Below are positions 1 to 11,500 of a DNA stretch of 64,000 nucleotides, in pieces. The stretch is from assembly GCA_963680875.1 (NCBI GenBank), contig OY804585.1, positions 25,314,186-25,378,185 on the forward strand. The letters are read 5' to 3'. The notes beneath the pieces are model-generated. The model was not told the origin of the DNA and did no database searches. It worked only from the letters and a program-made list of their open reading frames with translations. Every line of letters starts with the position of its first letter. Within the stretch, counting starts at the first letter, position 1. Source of the DNA: Bathymodiolus brooksi. Taxonomy: Eukaryota; Mollusca; Bivalvia; Mytilida; Modiolidae. The translations under genes and the position numbers were made by a program.

Positions 1-485
1 ATTTTATATTGTTAGGTTTCTTGTTAATGAAATGTCAGATTAGAATAGAATTTCATAGTTGTTTTAAAACTAAAAAAAATAGCAGCTTGTATTTATTTTG
101 CTCTGATGTGTTTCATCATTTTCAAAACACAAAAAGATACTCATGCAAATTTCGGTAACAGGTCAAATTGGCCCAAGGTCAAATCGTATAATATGTTATA
201 TATATATAATTAAAAGAAATACAGATATCTGATATTGATTATCAATCACTCTTTCATAAGGGAATTTGATTTGTGTTTAATATGTATTGACGACAATGTG
301 TCTTAATACGGTAGTCAGATTTCGACATTGTAGCACGACTGTGATTTTTTAATTGAGTGTCCACAATAGAAAAACAGTAATTTATAACAGTTTATCAAAT
401 TATGGTAAAAAAAACGTTTTTCATAAAAAAAGCAAGTTAATTTTCAATGAGATATGATAAGGTCCACTTTTTGTAGTAGACCAAC
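1..485. other. Gene-free AT-rich stretch ending in a SINE fragment
   Basis: No coding signal. From about 430 to 485 the sequence matches the SINE-A body (TTTTCAATGAGAT...TAGACCAAC) and is interrupted by the hAT-like element that starts at 486. Confidence 0.5.
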
Positions 486-877
486 CAGGGGTTAAAAATT
501 CCACTGGTCCGAGGTCCGGGACTGGCGATTTGTGGATTCGGACCTAACATTTTCTATTCCTGTAAAGACCAACGGACCAGTTGAAACTGTCCAATTACGG
601 ACTGGAATTAAATAGGAGGTTAAAAGCCTGAGTGACAGATGTACTGCATAATTTTAATCCAACATTGATTGCCTCTTTTAATATTTTTAACATTGGATAA
701 TGTAATCTGAAATAATTCAAGATCGCTTTAGTGCTTTACCAAATGTGTTTTGTTCCGTATGAACCTCTGGTAATTAATGGAGCACACGCACCCGGGATGG
801 TTATAACAGAATAACTCAAGATCAGATTTGCACTTTACGGAAACAGTAATTCTTTCAATAATACTTAAGCGTATTAG

Positions 878-1180
878 TTTGATTGATTGATTGGTGTTTA
901 ACGTCCAGCGAGCAATTTTTCAGCTATATTCAGGACGAGAACATTTAAAAATTTAAATGCCACAGGACTCGAAACAAGGAAAGGTGATGGGTAGGGACGG
1001 ATAATTTAGCCAGTGCAACAGGTCTCCTATGGACCACTCATCATGAGCTGTTACACTGGGTTCCTTAACATGCGAAGAGGGTGGCAATCTCTCAACACGG
1101 GACCTCGGTTTTATTTACGTCTCATCCGAAACCTGGTGCCTATTCTACCCCAGGCACACCCTCTGGGAGGGGGTCTTAAG
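878..1180. mobile_element. SINE family C copy
   Basis: Begins with GATTGATTGATTGGTGTTTA, followed by the shared body AGCAATTTTTCAGCTATATTC. It is related to the copy at 57114-57400, which shares the later GGGA..GGGT..CAAC and TTAACACGGGA parts. It lies inside the hAT-like element. Confidence 0.55.
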
Positions 1181-1602
1181 CGTATTAGTGAAGCAGTTCA
1201 AACATAAAAATGGCCAGAGTCATTGACCAGTTTTCTTTTAGGTTAACAGAGCGGCTTGTGATACTTGACAACCAGAGTTGGCCGGAAAATACCGTCCTGG
1301 GAAATACTCTAAATTTTAGCTCAAGTGGGAAATATAATTTTTAGATGAGATTAATTTCTTCAAAGTTGCTAAAAACTTAACATTTTAACACACAGTGTTG
1401 AAAATTACATCAGTTTAATAAATATGGGTATACAGCCTATGTGTACATGTAGGACCATTAAGAAGGACTTCAGGCAACTTTTGAAATTGTAATCTTCATA
1501 TAAACATAATATTTATACAAAAGACTTTTATTAAAAACATGTTAAAACTGTCACCACAATTTTATATCTACACTTTTCAGTTCAACCATACAGTTTCAGA
1601 GT

Positions 1603-1791
1603 TCACCAATCTATTTCATCTTTCCCCCTTAACCTTCTGTAGCAAAAAACAAGCTTTCCTGCTTTAGCAAGAACAAGTCTATTTCTTAATTTTGACTGAA
1701 TCATGCCAAAGTTTGAGAAAATTCTCTCAATAGCAGCCGAACATGATGGCATTTCTAACAATAGCTGATTTTTTTGCCAGGTTGTATACAT
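1603..1791 (-). pseudogene. hAT transposase C-terminal (dimerisation) fragment
   Basis: A 62-codon open stretch. It contains PSCSAAIERIFSNFGMIQSK then LRNRLVLAKAGKLVF, the pattern of the hAT-family C-terminal dimerisation domain (P.S.A..ER.FS..G.....R..L...A..L). No catalytic core is attached, so this is a fossil. Confidence 0.75.
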
Positions 1792-2268
1792 GTAATCTAA
1801 TATCCTAAGGGCATTTCCTTTATGCTATAGTATAATAATGACTAACTTTTTTAATTTGTTTTTACAAACTAATTAACACATCTTCAATAACCTTTAGAAA
1901 TCAATAAGTCCAGTTTGTAAAGACAAACAATAAACATGTCAAAAGCAGGTCAGAATATGGTTTTAATCACTAAACAAAGGAGGTACAAAGTGAGGATTAC
2001 AAGTAAAGAATAATTTTCTTAATATTTCTATCAAAATCAATATATTTTTTAACTAAATCAATTTTCCAATATCTGTACATTAACACTATCCATTAATTTT
2101 TTTAATTTTTTTTCTGTAAGGCCAATATAGTTATATTTGTATCTATTAAAGATTTTTTATATGCAATTTTGGCCATACATGCAAAACATAAATATCAATT
2201 TAGAAGTTTCCTGTACCATTATATTTGCAAATTAAGAATCAATCTTATTTCCCACCGTCCTGGGAAAT

Positions 2269-2454
2269 ATGAGTATTTCCCGCTTTTTTGCCAACCCTGC
2301 TGACAACAATAAATTACATAATGATAAAACACCACAACTAACAAAAGGTCAAAGATATGATAGGCTTAAACGGAAGAGTACATTTCAAACATCGTGGAAG
2401 GAAAAAATTCCTTGGGTTGAGGCAAGTGGTAGGCTAATAACAATGGCGATCTAA
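2269..2454 (+). pseudogene. Possible hAT transposase N-terminal fragment, opposite orientation
   Basis: A 61-codon open stretch containing RLKRKSTFQTSWKEKIPWVE, which resembles the segment before the zinc finger in some hAT-derived proteins. It runs opposite to the C-terminal piece at 1603-1791, implying internal rearrangement or two nested elements. The assignment is tentative. Confidence 0.3.
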
Positions 2455-2909
2455 TTTCGTTGAAGTTAAACTTTCGAAGACATTTTCTGCTCTGTGTCTT
2501 TGGAAGTCTAACCTCAACGATATTACCGGCGATCATTCTAATGAGAATTATGAAGTAAATATGTGGGGTAAATACTGTAGAATATATCCAGAATTTGCAC
2601 CCAAAAAAAACAGTGCTTTATTTAAAGAAACGTACAACCAATATACTAACATTGTCATTGACTGTTTGATAGCCCCGACAAAATGAAAAGCAGGATTTAC
2701 AAAAATAAATTTACAGCAGCATCTGATCAGGTATTAAATTGCCAACCTACAATAGTCATTTCAAATAATATATGTTAATTTTGTGTACAACAAATTTTCT
2801 TTCCTCCATTCCGATATTCAGAACCAGTAGAAAATTTTTCAGGTCCAGTAGATTCCTGGTGCTCACTGGTCCTGGACCAGTGAACTTTTGGCAAATTTTT
2901 TAACCCCTG

Positions 2910-3665
2910 CCAACACGCTTAGTTTGTCATTCTTTCAAGTTGATCCGCAGTTCTTAGTGGGCAAATTAACGTATCCAAAATGTGTATAAACCATTGGCTA
3001 TGAGGAATTTTCGTGAATGTTTTAAAGTGAATTTTAAACACAAGTTGTAGGAAGAATTTGGGAAGAGAAAGGGCCAATTTGTTTTTGAAATGTACAAGTA
3101 ATTTAATTCCGAAATTTCAACCCAAAAAAATGAGAAAGGTCGATAAAACAATCGTGTTGCTGATTTACTATTCAATTTATCATGATAAAAATTTTACTGC
3201 GAAGACTTTATTTTATGCACAGTTATTGTATGAAATTATTTCCTTGCAAAAATTTGCTATGTCTAAGAAAAGAACGTTTATATAATACCTACCCTGTTTT
3301 TGATTTTTTTATCAGCGCCCGCATTCTTAGTGCCAGCTACGGTTTTGTGTGCCCGAATACCCGGCGTGTTTATAGACAATAGATCAAAGAATGTGTCTAA
3401 TCAATATAATGTTGTTTTTTTAAATAATTGTCGCCAATCACGTTTTATGTAAATTAGTAATCACTTAATTAGATCACAAATTAATTTCTTTAATTAAAAA
3501 AAAAAAGAACACGTTCATCAATAAAAATAAGATTATACATTAATCTTTTAACCAAAAATTTTAATTCATATAATATTAATGCATTTTTTATTAATTCAAT
3601 TTGAAATATGTGGCCGATTTTGAGTTTCATTTTGAGGTCGTTTTGACTTGGGGCCGATTTGACCA
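2910..3665. other. Gene-free stretch
   Basis: Residual SINE flank, then AT-rich DNA with no recognisable coding or repeat structure. Short open stretches here are unsupported. Confidence 0.5.
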
Positions 3666-4349
3666 CAGGGGGGGCTAGGTGCATCCGGAAAAAAAAATAA
3701 AATAAAAAATACTATATAATACTACAACTACAAGGGTGCGAACTCACTTGCTTCCATATTTTTAAGTCGTCGTGTTAAATTGATCGTAACTTCAGAACGC
3801 CTTAATATTTTCAAAAAATGTTTCCACCAGTCAAAAGTCAGATTGTTCAGCCAATCAAAAAGCCCGTTAGAACTCTCTCAATTTTCACGTCTATGGCGTT
3901 TGTCAAGGATGCAAATGGGATTTCTTTCAAAAACAGACTTAAAGGACATATAAATTGGCGTAAGGTAAGAAATTTTATCATAATTTGAATGGATGAAAGT
4001 ATTTAGCTAGTCAAAATGACTCGTTTACGAATGGGAAAGTCTGTACACAGATGGGAAGTGGTCAACCCATCGTTTGTACGACTTCGGATTTTCACGCCGT
4101 TTTTGTTTTGGTTTGTGTATGATACCTCAGCAGTTCGGAGGCCTACACTAACAATTGGGGTCTCTTTGGAAATGAAAATTACTTGACTTTCGACTGGTGG
4201 AAACATTTTTTGAAAATATTAAGGCGTTCCGAAGTTACGATCAATTTAACACGACGACTTAAAAAAATGGAAGCAAGTGAGTTCGCCCCCTTGTAGTATT
4301 ATATAGTTTTTTTGGTTTTTTTTTTTTTTTCGGACGCACCTAGCCCCTG
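3666..4349. mobile_element. MITE with long terminal inverted repeats
   Basis: About 170-bp arms, 3666-3840 against 4184-4349, begin with CAGGGG..GCTAGGTGC and end with the complement GCACCTAGCCCCTG. The outer bases (CAGGGG) suggest a hAT-related MITE. GATTTGACC lies just outside both ends but is not in exact register, so the target duplication is uncertain. There is no coding capacity. Confidence 0.65.
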
Positions 4350-4899
4350 TGGATTTGACCTGGGGCTGGGGCCGATTTGACTGAAAACCTTTGTCATGCA
4401 TATTTCATAAAAAGTGCATTCAACCTAGACTTGCATGAAACTTGAGCCCAATAATATGAGGAAGTTAATCATAATATAAACCAGAAATATTTTAAATTCC
4501 ACATTGCAATACAATTACAAAGGCAATTTTTTGGACAGTGACACGAGTGGTACAAGTTTGCAAAGTACGAGTTGACTCCTTGTGGTACGAATATAATCGT
4601 AAGAGTTTACATAGATAAACATTCAAACACAAATATTTTTTTAAGATAAGCTAATATTGAGTAATAAACAACCGGATACATCATACGCCGGCTTTTCCTG
4701 TGATTAATTTCAGGCAGTGTCGAAAAAATCAAAGGCATATGAAATGCCAAAATGCAATACTGCTGCAGCATATAACAAAGTAAAAACGCATACCTGTCTC
4801 TCCAATGTAAGTAAATGTTAGGAAACCGGGTAACGTGCAAGGACCAAAACATGTGTTGCCTAAACAACTCGGAAACAAACTATGCAGTGAAAGCACCTT

Positions 4900-5071
4900 G
4901 CTGGCCAATTAAATCGATGTTTACATATTTTTATCTTTAGTCGTTTTCTGTGATTGGTCAGAACAAAATCTAAACCACAAAATCGTCCAGGTCCTCACAG
5001 AAAACGGGAAGTAAATATTCGCCAGTTTAATTGTTAGTTGTTACCACAGTGACAGATCATACGAGCCAGGT
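4900..5071 (+). promoter_or_regulatory. Possible upstream promoter and non-coding first exon of the elongase
   Basis: Weak inference. The start-codon exon appears to follow an intron, so a 5'UTR exon should lie upstream. Near 4960 there is an inverted CCAAT (GATTGGTCAG), and a short GC-richer stretch ends in ACGAGCCAG followed by GTAAAG at 5072, a plausible 5' splice site. There is no transcript evidence, and other candidates may exist. Confidence 0.2.
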
Positions 5072-5189
5072 AAAGTTGTTAATATCTTGATGCTTTGTTT
5101 TAATATAATTTTGCTAAGTTAAGATTATTTGGTCTTTAAAATGCAAGAATATTTCTGGAATTGAAATAGGCATTTTGCATTTTTCTTGA

Positions 5190-5400
5190 GACAAACAACA
5201 ACAAATTCTTTATTGCAGTATTGATATTGTAATTGGAGGCATCCATAACGAGCAGAAAATACGATAATAAATAATTAAAAAGAGTTTTTTCCAATTTCAA
5301 TTCAAATATTTTATTGAATAAAATGCATAAATTTAATTATACAATATACAATGGGATTGCACATCAGGCATAGCCTGTAAGTTCTCTCCCTCAATAACTA
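5190..5400 (-). mobile_element. LINE-like 3' tail fragments
   Basis: The complement contains GCAATAAAGAATTTGTTGTT near 5200 and a second AT-rich 3'UTR-like block near 5285-5380 ending in a T/A-rich tail. These look like two decayed non-LTR retrotransposon ends; no ORF remains. Confidence 0.3.
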
Positions 5401-5667
5401 AGGATATCAAGTATAATGATAAGAATAATAAATTAATTTACATTATAATTAGTGTATAAAATTTTTACTTTGGAGAAATTCAAAATTTTGTAGTAATTTT
5501 AAAACTGTCCATTTATTCATTATACAATTTGTGAAATTTGCCAATTTAGAGTGTGAATAAGTTAACTAGTAATTAATATATATTCTTCTGTATATTAAGG
5601 ATACATATGTACATGTATATATACATGTAAGCACATAAAAAGGCATATTCATACATAAAGAATAAGA

Positions 5668-6420
5668 ATAATTTTTTTTTATTGCCAATTAAGGTCCCAC
5701 AAGGGGCAAACAATTTAATACAATGATTGAAATGATTGGAGACACACAAAGATACATGTAAACACACATAAAAAAACAGGAAAACATATTTAAGTTCGGT
5801 GACTGCACGGCCAGATCAGAGCCTATCAAATACCACCATAAATCAATTCACATTTAATATAACATGTATAATAACTATAATAATTCACCTAACCTAATAT
5901 GCATACATATACACATAAATATAGATATATATTTGTTTAACCATCTTAAGCAACAAATGAAAAAAAGATTCAAAGCAAATAATACAAAATCAAATTGAAA
6001 AATGTTAATAGTCAAGTCTCTTGGTTCCACAAATAAAGGTGTGGACAGAGTTCATAATAAATACATTATCATCAAAAGAAAGGTCAGGTGATCCCTTTAA
6101 GAGTACATCAATGTTTAGGAAGTCGGCTAAATCTCTTAGTTGAGTAAACAGCAAAATTCTTTGGCAAATGAAAAGTGGACAGACATAAAAGTAGTGAAAG
6201 TTGTCTTCAACATCATCCCCACAGGGACACCCTAAACTATCTGACAAGTGTGACAAGAACTTGTGTTGATTCACGTTACTTGCCAAGTTTCTAAGTTGGC
6301 AATGGAATATGTTATATTTGCTTGTACCCAAGGCAAAGTAGGGGGAGGGACAGATTAAAAAGTGTTCAACTGGGAGTACTGTCATCCACACACATAATCA
6401 TTTCTTGTAAAGTTAAATTG
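5668..6420 (-). mobile_element. 5'-truncated LINE with the ORF2 C-terminus
   Basis: The complement has an open reading frame at 6005-6391 followed by a 3'UTR and an A-rich tail preceded by GGCAATAAA near 5675-5690. The 128-codon frame encodes IFHCQLRNLASNVNQHKF then GCPCGDDVEDNFHYFYVCP, the C-terminal cysteine/histidine block found after the reverse transcriptase in many animal non-LTR retrotransposons. The RT core is missing, as expected of a truncated insertion. Confidence 0.65.
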
Positions 6421-7497
6421 GACATTGACATGATAATACACTTTACAGATTTAGAGAACTATTTATAATTTACAGTATTCAACCAAAGCAAAGGGTCAAG
6501 GTGTAATACAAACATGTATTGTCATCACTTTGCATTCCTCATAGTCTCTCATCGTAGACATACATAAACTGTTGCATATTGACCTTCTTCTCAGAAGACG
6601 CTGGACCAATTGGAGCCAAACTTGGTAGAAATGTTCATTGGGTGGTCCTCTAAAATGCTTGGTTTATTTTGATATTTTTCTAGAATCAATATATGATTTC
6701 CTGCTTGTGATTATCGAACATATTCGACCTAGCTAGCTCTTATGGTTTCAGAAATAACAAGGCTAAAAGGGAACCTAAAGTGACCTGCATCTAAAATGAT
6801 AAAAAAAAAAATTAAGTCTGATTTGCATGCAATTTTTCCATTAAATACCTTCTGTATGATATAAGGACATCAATTGGGGCCAATACCCAAAATTTATCAT
6901 TTTTATTTTAAGTCCAATTTTGATGTTTTTTCTTTTTATTCCTTATACGCTTTCCTGCTTGTATTTTTCAAAGAGATTTGACATATAGTTCTTTAGATTT
7001 CTATGCTAAAAGATGTCAAAGAGAACCAAGAGGGACCAATATCCAAAAATGAAAACTTTTCAGCTCATCTGACACAAAGAATTATGTGAGATTTTGCCAT
7101 TGATATTTGGTTTCCATAGCTGTGCAACGTCCATCCTTCATCATAAATGTTTTTAAGAATATTCTGCTCAGAAACCACTGGACCAATTTGATTCAAACAT
7201 GTCCAAGTTTAAACTAAATCATCTTTAGGGTGTCTGCTTTCAAAACTGTGACTGATGATCCTGCCAATCATTCAACATGGCTGCTATTACTATAAATAAA
7301 ACATAGGCAGTCCTCAAAGTAGCTTTTGAAACGAAGTGGCCTATTGACCACCAGGCATGAAAATGTAGTGACCAAATTGCACTAAGGAGGCTATGAAAGA
7401 GTTAAAAATTTAATATCAAACTACTCTGTTTGCTACAACTTAATCCGATTGGTTTGTACTTGTCATATCATGAAATATTCATGACATAGTCGGTTTC
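6421..7497. other. Gene-free stretch with a diverged mollusc-type repeat
   Basis: Two related blocks, near 6590 and near 7165, share a (A/G)CTGGACCAATT core followed by a GGGTG(G)TC-type segment. They look like old repeat copies. No gene is visible. Confidence 0.35.
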
Positions 7498-8292
7498 ATG
7501 TGACCCGTAATGTGTCTCCCATACCACCCATAATGTGTCTCCCATGTCACCCATAATGTGTCTCCCATGCCACCGTAATGTGTCTCCCATGCCACCCGTA
7601 ATGTGTCTCCCATGCCACCCGTAATGTGTCTTCCATGCCTCCGTAATGTGTCTCCCATGCCACCCATAATGTGTCTCCCATGCCACCCGTAATGGGTCTC
7701 CCATGCCACCCATAATGTGTCTTCCATACCACCGTAATATGTCTCCCATGCCACCCGTAATGTGTCTTCCATGCCACCGTAATGTTTCTCCCATGCCACC
7801 CATAATGTGTCTCCCATGTCACTGTAATGTGTCTTCCATGCCACTGTAATGTGTTTCCCATGCCACCCATAATGTGTCTCCCATGCCACCCATAATATGT
7901 CTTCCATGCCACTGTAATGTGTCTTCCGTGCCACCGTAATGCGTCTTCCATGCCACCCATAATGTGTCTTCCATGCCACCATAATGTGTCTTCCATGCCA
8001 CCCATAATGTGTCTTCCATGCCACCATAATGTGTCTCCCATGCCACCCGTAATGTGTCTTCCATGCCACCCATAATGTGTCTTCCATGCCACTGTAATGT
8101 GTCTTCCATGCCACCCATAATGTGTCTTCCATGCCACCATACTGTGTCTCCTGTGCCACCCATAATGTGTCTTCCATGTCACTGTAATGTGTCTCCCATG
8201 CCACCTGTAATGTGTCTTCCATGCCACCGTAATGTGTCTTCCATGCCACCATGTGTCTTCCATGCCACCCGTAATTGGTCTTCCATGCCACT
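7498..8292. repeat. 22-23-bp minisatellite upstream of the elongase start-codon exon
   Basis: About 34 tandem copies of CATGCCACCCGTAATGTGTC plus TCC, with CCCGT/CCCAT/CCGT/CTGT and CTCC/CTTC variants. It probably lies in the elongase 5'UTR intron. The complement lacks stop codons in all three frames (WHGRH-type repeats), which follows from the unit and is not evidence of coding. Confidence 0.9.
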
Positions 8293-8446
8293 ATGTATCA
8301 GTTAAAGGGAGCAAGTGAGAGATGTGATTCTAATCAGATTGAGAAAAAAAAACACATGGTATGAAATCATTTATTGAGTCAACCTTTGGTTGCTTTTAAA
8401 CTTTTCTACAATGGTACATTTAGATTTTTGTTTGTTTTTATTTTAG

Positions 8447-8525
8447 ATCAACTAAAAGATTACAAAGATGGGGTTATCATCACTGATTGATGACTATGAT
8501 GAAGCCTGGAAAGTTAAGATGGGTG
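8447..8525 (+). CDS. ELOVL: Elongase exon 1 (start-codon exon; CDS from 8468)
   Basis: A T-rich tract ending in AG at 8445-8446 looks like a 3' splice site, so 8447-8467 is probably 5'UTR and at least one non-coding exon lies upstream. ATG at 8468-8470 opens the short cytosolic N-terminus ([19 protein letters not shown]). The donor is GTATGT at 8526; the last codon is split after its first base (phase 1). Confidence 0.85.
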
Positions 8526-11500
8526 GTATGTATACAGGTTTATCATCCTTCCCTCCCACTATATCTGCCTGCTGACTCCATAAGCAAAACTCGTATCAAA
8601 GTTTGCGTGAGCTGAGCTGGACTTATCAACAGTCAGCAGGAGTTATCACCAAATTCTCCCAACATTTAAATGATAATTCCTGTGAAGATGACAAAAGTAA
8701 ATAAAATTCAGCAACACTATTAGCTAGTTAACATTTTATTTTTTAGACATATATCAAATTAGGAACTCTCGTGTCAGCAATATCAACAAACATCGTCCTA
8801 CAAAAATGTACTTGTCACAATTCTTGATAACCTCTGCTGAGACGTCATCATTTTTATGTCATAAGCGAGGTCGTGACCTTTGTGTTTTCTAAAACGGAAC
8901 AGCATTGGTAAACAAAACCGGTGAATCCTATTGCCGACTTTGATGTTTGTAATAAAAAAACAAAATACAAATATAGATGTATCTGTGTTTATGTTAGATT
9001 TAAGGATGATAAACATGTCATCTGAATGTGAATATGATTGATGCTGAAAAATATCAGCCTGCTCGACAGAATATGAAGTTTGAGACTCGTTTGCTTCGCT
9101 CACTCGCCACCAAACTTCATATTCTGGCTCGGCAGGCTGATATTTTCTGTATCAATCAATTCACATCCAGATAACATATACGTATAGTGTAGACCAAGTG
9201 GATTAATTTATTTGTCCACTGTGGGAGTTCATTACAGGAAAAATGGTGTTCATTCTTCAAAATTTTGTGCAAATCTACTGAAAAATTGTCGATAGTATTA
9301 AAAGGATAGTGTTTGCAATTTTCAGTTATATCTACTGTCATTTCTTTTTGCAATGTTACGTATATGATAGTTTAACTTTTAGTTTAAGCACCAAACATAT
9401 TTTAAACAATAAGATTTTACCTGTATATTGGTTGAAATCTTGTTATATGATCACTAATGAGGCATAAACTACATCATCTAGGATAAATACTGATGATGTC
9501 ATGGATGAGTAGGCAAGAGGCACGGATTAGGGGTATTTCTTCATAACTCTTGATTTAAGAACCATAAGAATGTCCTTTATCTCTAGCCAATGGTCATGTT
9601 GGTGCCCTCTGTCGATTCTTGCTTTATTATACATTTTTGGGGGCAATTTTTCAATTATTCAATACCATATATATAGACAGTAAATATGCTCAAGTTCAGA
9701 AATGATTGCACAGTAATAAATAGTGTATATCACAAGTCACAATATCCAAACATGTCATGGGGAGTTTTTATTTTATGCAATAGAATAAAGGGAGATAATA
9801 TTAGTCTTTGGGTAGCACTTGCTAATGAAAAAAAACATCCTCTTAGGAATGACATACTTTGCATGAGTACTACTGCATTTAGCTTTAAAATTTTCAGTTT
9901 TGCTTTCTCAAGAGGAATATTACGAGGATAATTTGTATTTATTGCCAACCAACTAAAAAAGTTATACAGTACATACTTGTATTATTTTCTAGATCCTCGA
10001 ACCCAGAATTGGTTTATGATGACATCACCCATACCTACGATTCTCATCGTCATGGGATACCTGGCCTTTGTACATAAAGGACTTCGATGGATGAAGAAGA
10101 GGGAAGCCTATGATTTGAAAAGAGCCATTCAAGTTTATAACTTCTGTCTAATCTTACTTAATGCATACATTTTCTATGAGGTGAGAAAAATAGGAAGTAG
10201 CTAATTATGATTAAAGGGGAAGATAGGTTGTGGCTAATAGAAGGGTAATAAAAACGTAGATATTTTATTTTGTGTGCATGACATGCAGAGCCAGATTATG
10301 ACCTTTTGGGGTCCATAGGCTAATGAAATTATAGGGCCCCCCCTCAGACGAAGCCACCCTAACTCACCAACACCCGTCTTGAATTTGTTTTACTCATGAT
10401 ATATTTTAGCGACATTTACATAGCTTGAAGTAAACTTATTGCAAACTAGAATGAGGGCCCACAAGCTTGAGGGACCCTAGGCTACAGCCTATAAGATAAT
10501 CCGGCTCTGACAACATGTTTCTGGAATAACTGTCATTAGTTATGCTCAAAAGTCAAAAGATTAGAAATAGGTGGTAACTATTAGTATTACATAAAAATAT
10601 AAATTGAAAACATGCAAACAGATGTACAAATCTACATTCTAATCTGACAGAAGTAAATTCTATTTATAATTTTGTGTTCATGTTTGTCTGGTTTTAAATA
10701 TGGTTATGACAGAAGCATTTATTGATGTTTTTTATTGTCAAGAGAGCAGAATATCAGCTATATTCATGAAGATAGCATCTTTAGAAATAATCAGTCATGT
10801 ACCATATGTAAAAAGATGGCACTGTCATGAACCTATGTTCAGATGTTTTGATTGACAAATACTTAAAAGGGGAGATAATGTGCCAAATACATCAAAGGGG
10901 AGATCATCAATATTGAACCAATAACATTTCTTGTATTTTTACATATGAATTCATAAAAGTTTGAACTTTGCATCCAGGTTCTTGCTTATACAAATGTATA
11001 GGTATATTCTTTTCTTTTTTTCCTTCAATTTTACTTAATTGATTGTGTTTTTGCCATAATTCTTCTAAGATGCATGTGTTCATGACATTTCACCTCCTGT
11101 TTGTATTATGATAATAAAAGAAAACAAGTAACAGGATTCTATGATAAATCTGTTTATAAATGTAGCAAAATTCCTTTTAAGACTGGAATTTTGTGATTAC
11201 CTTTTTCCTGTACAGTGAAACCGGACATTTAATAAAACAGAATCCTGTATAAACCAAAATATGAATAAAGTCTAAATGTACTAAGGAAATCTTTTTTGTT
11301 CATTTTACCTATAGAAACCTGTCTATTCCGAACACAAAAGTTGGTCCCCATGAGGTTCATGTGGATCAGAAATCCATTATGGCTACCACTACTCGATATT
11401 GTTTTACATAGAAAGCTATAGAAATTTTAATTAAAAGCTTTATCTTAGAAAAAGATAAATATTTGTTAATAGGTTAGATGATATTATTTGTGAAATTTTC

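Larger units (their letters stand above)
486..2909. mobile_element. hAT-like DNA transposon remnant inserted in a SINE
   Basis: The termini are inverted repeats of the hAT type: CAGGGGTTAAAAA at 486 and TTTTTAACCCCTG ending at 2909. CCAAC is duplicated at both junctions. The flanks rejoin into the SINE-A string TAGACCAACACGCTTAG seen intact elsewhere in the window, so the empty site is known. The inside holds broken transposase pieces only (see 1603-1791 and 2269-2454). The element cannot encode its own movement. Confidence 0.7.

Noticed and set aside
7479..8291. Overlapping long open frames on the complement (up to 270 codons) of W/H/G-rich repeats
   Set aside because: They are the translation of a 22-23-bp minisatellite with no stop in any frame; all three frames are open together and no splice or start context supports a gene.
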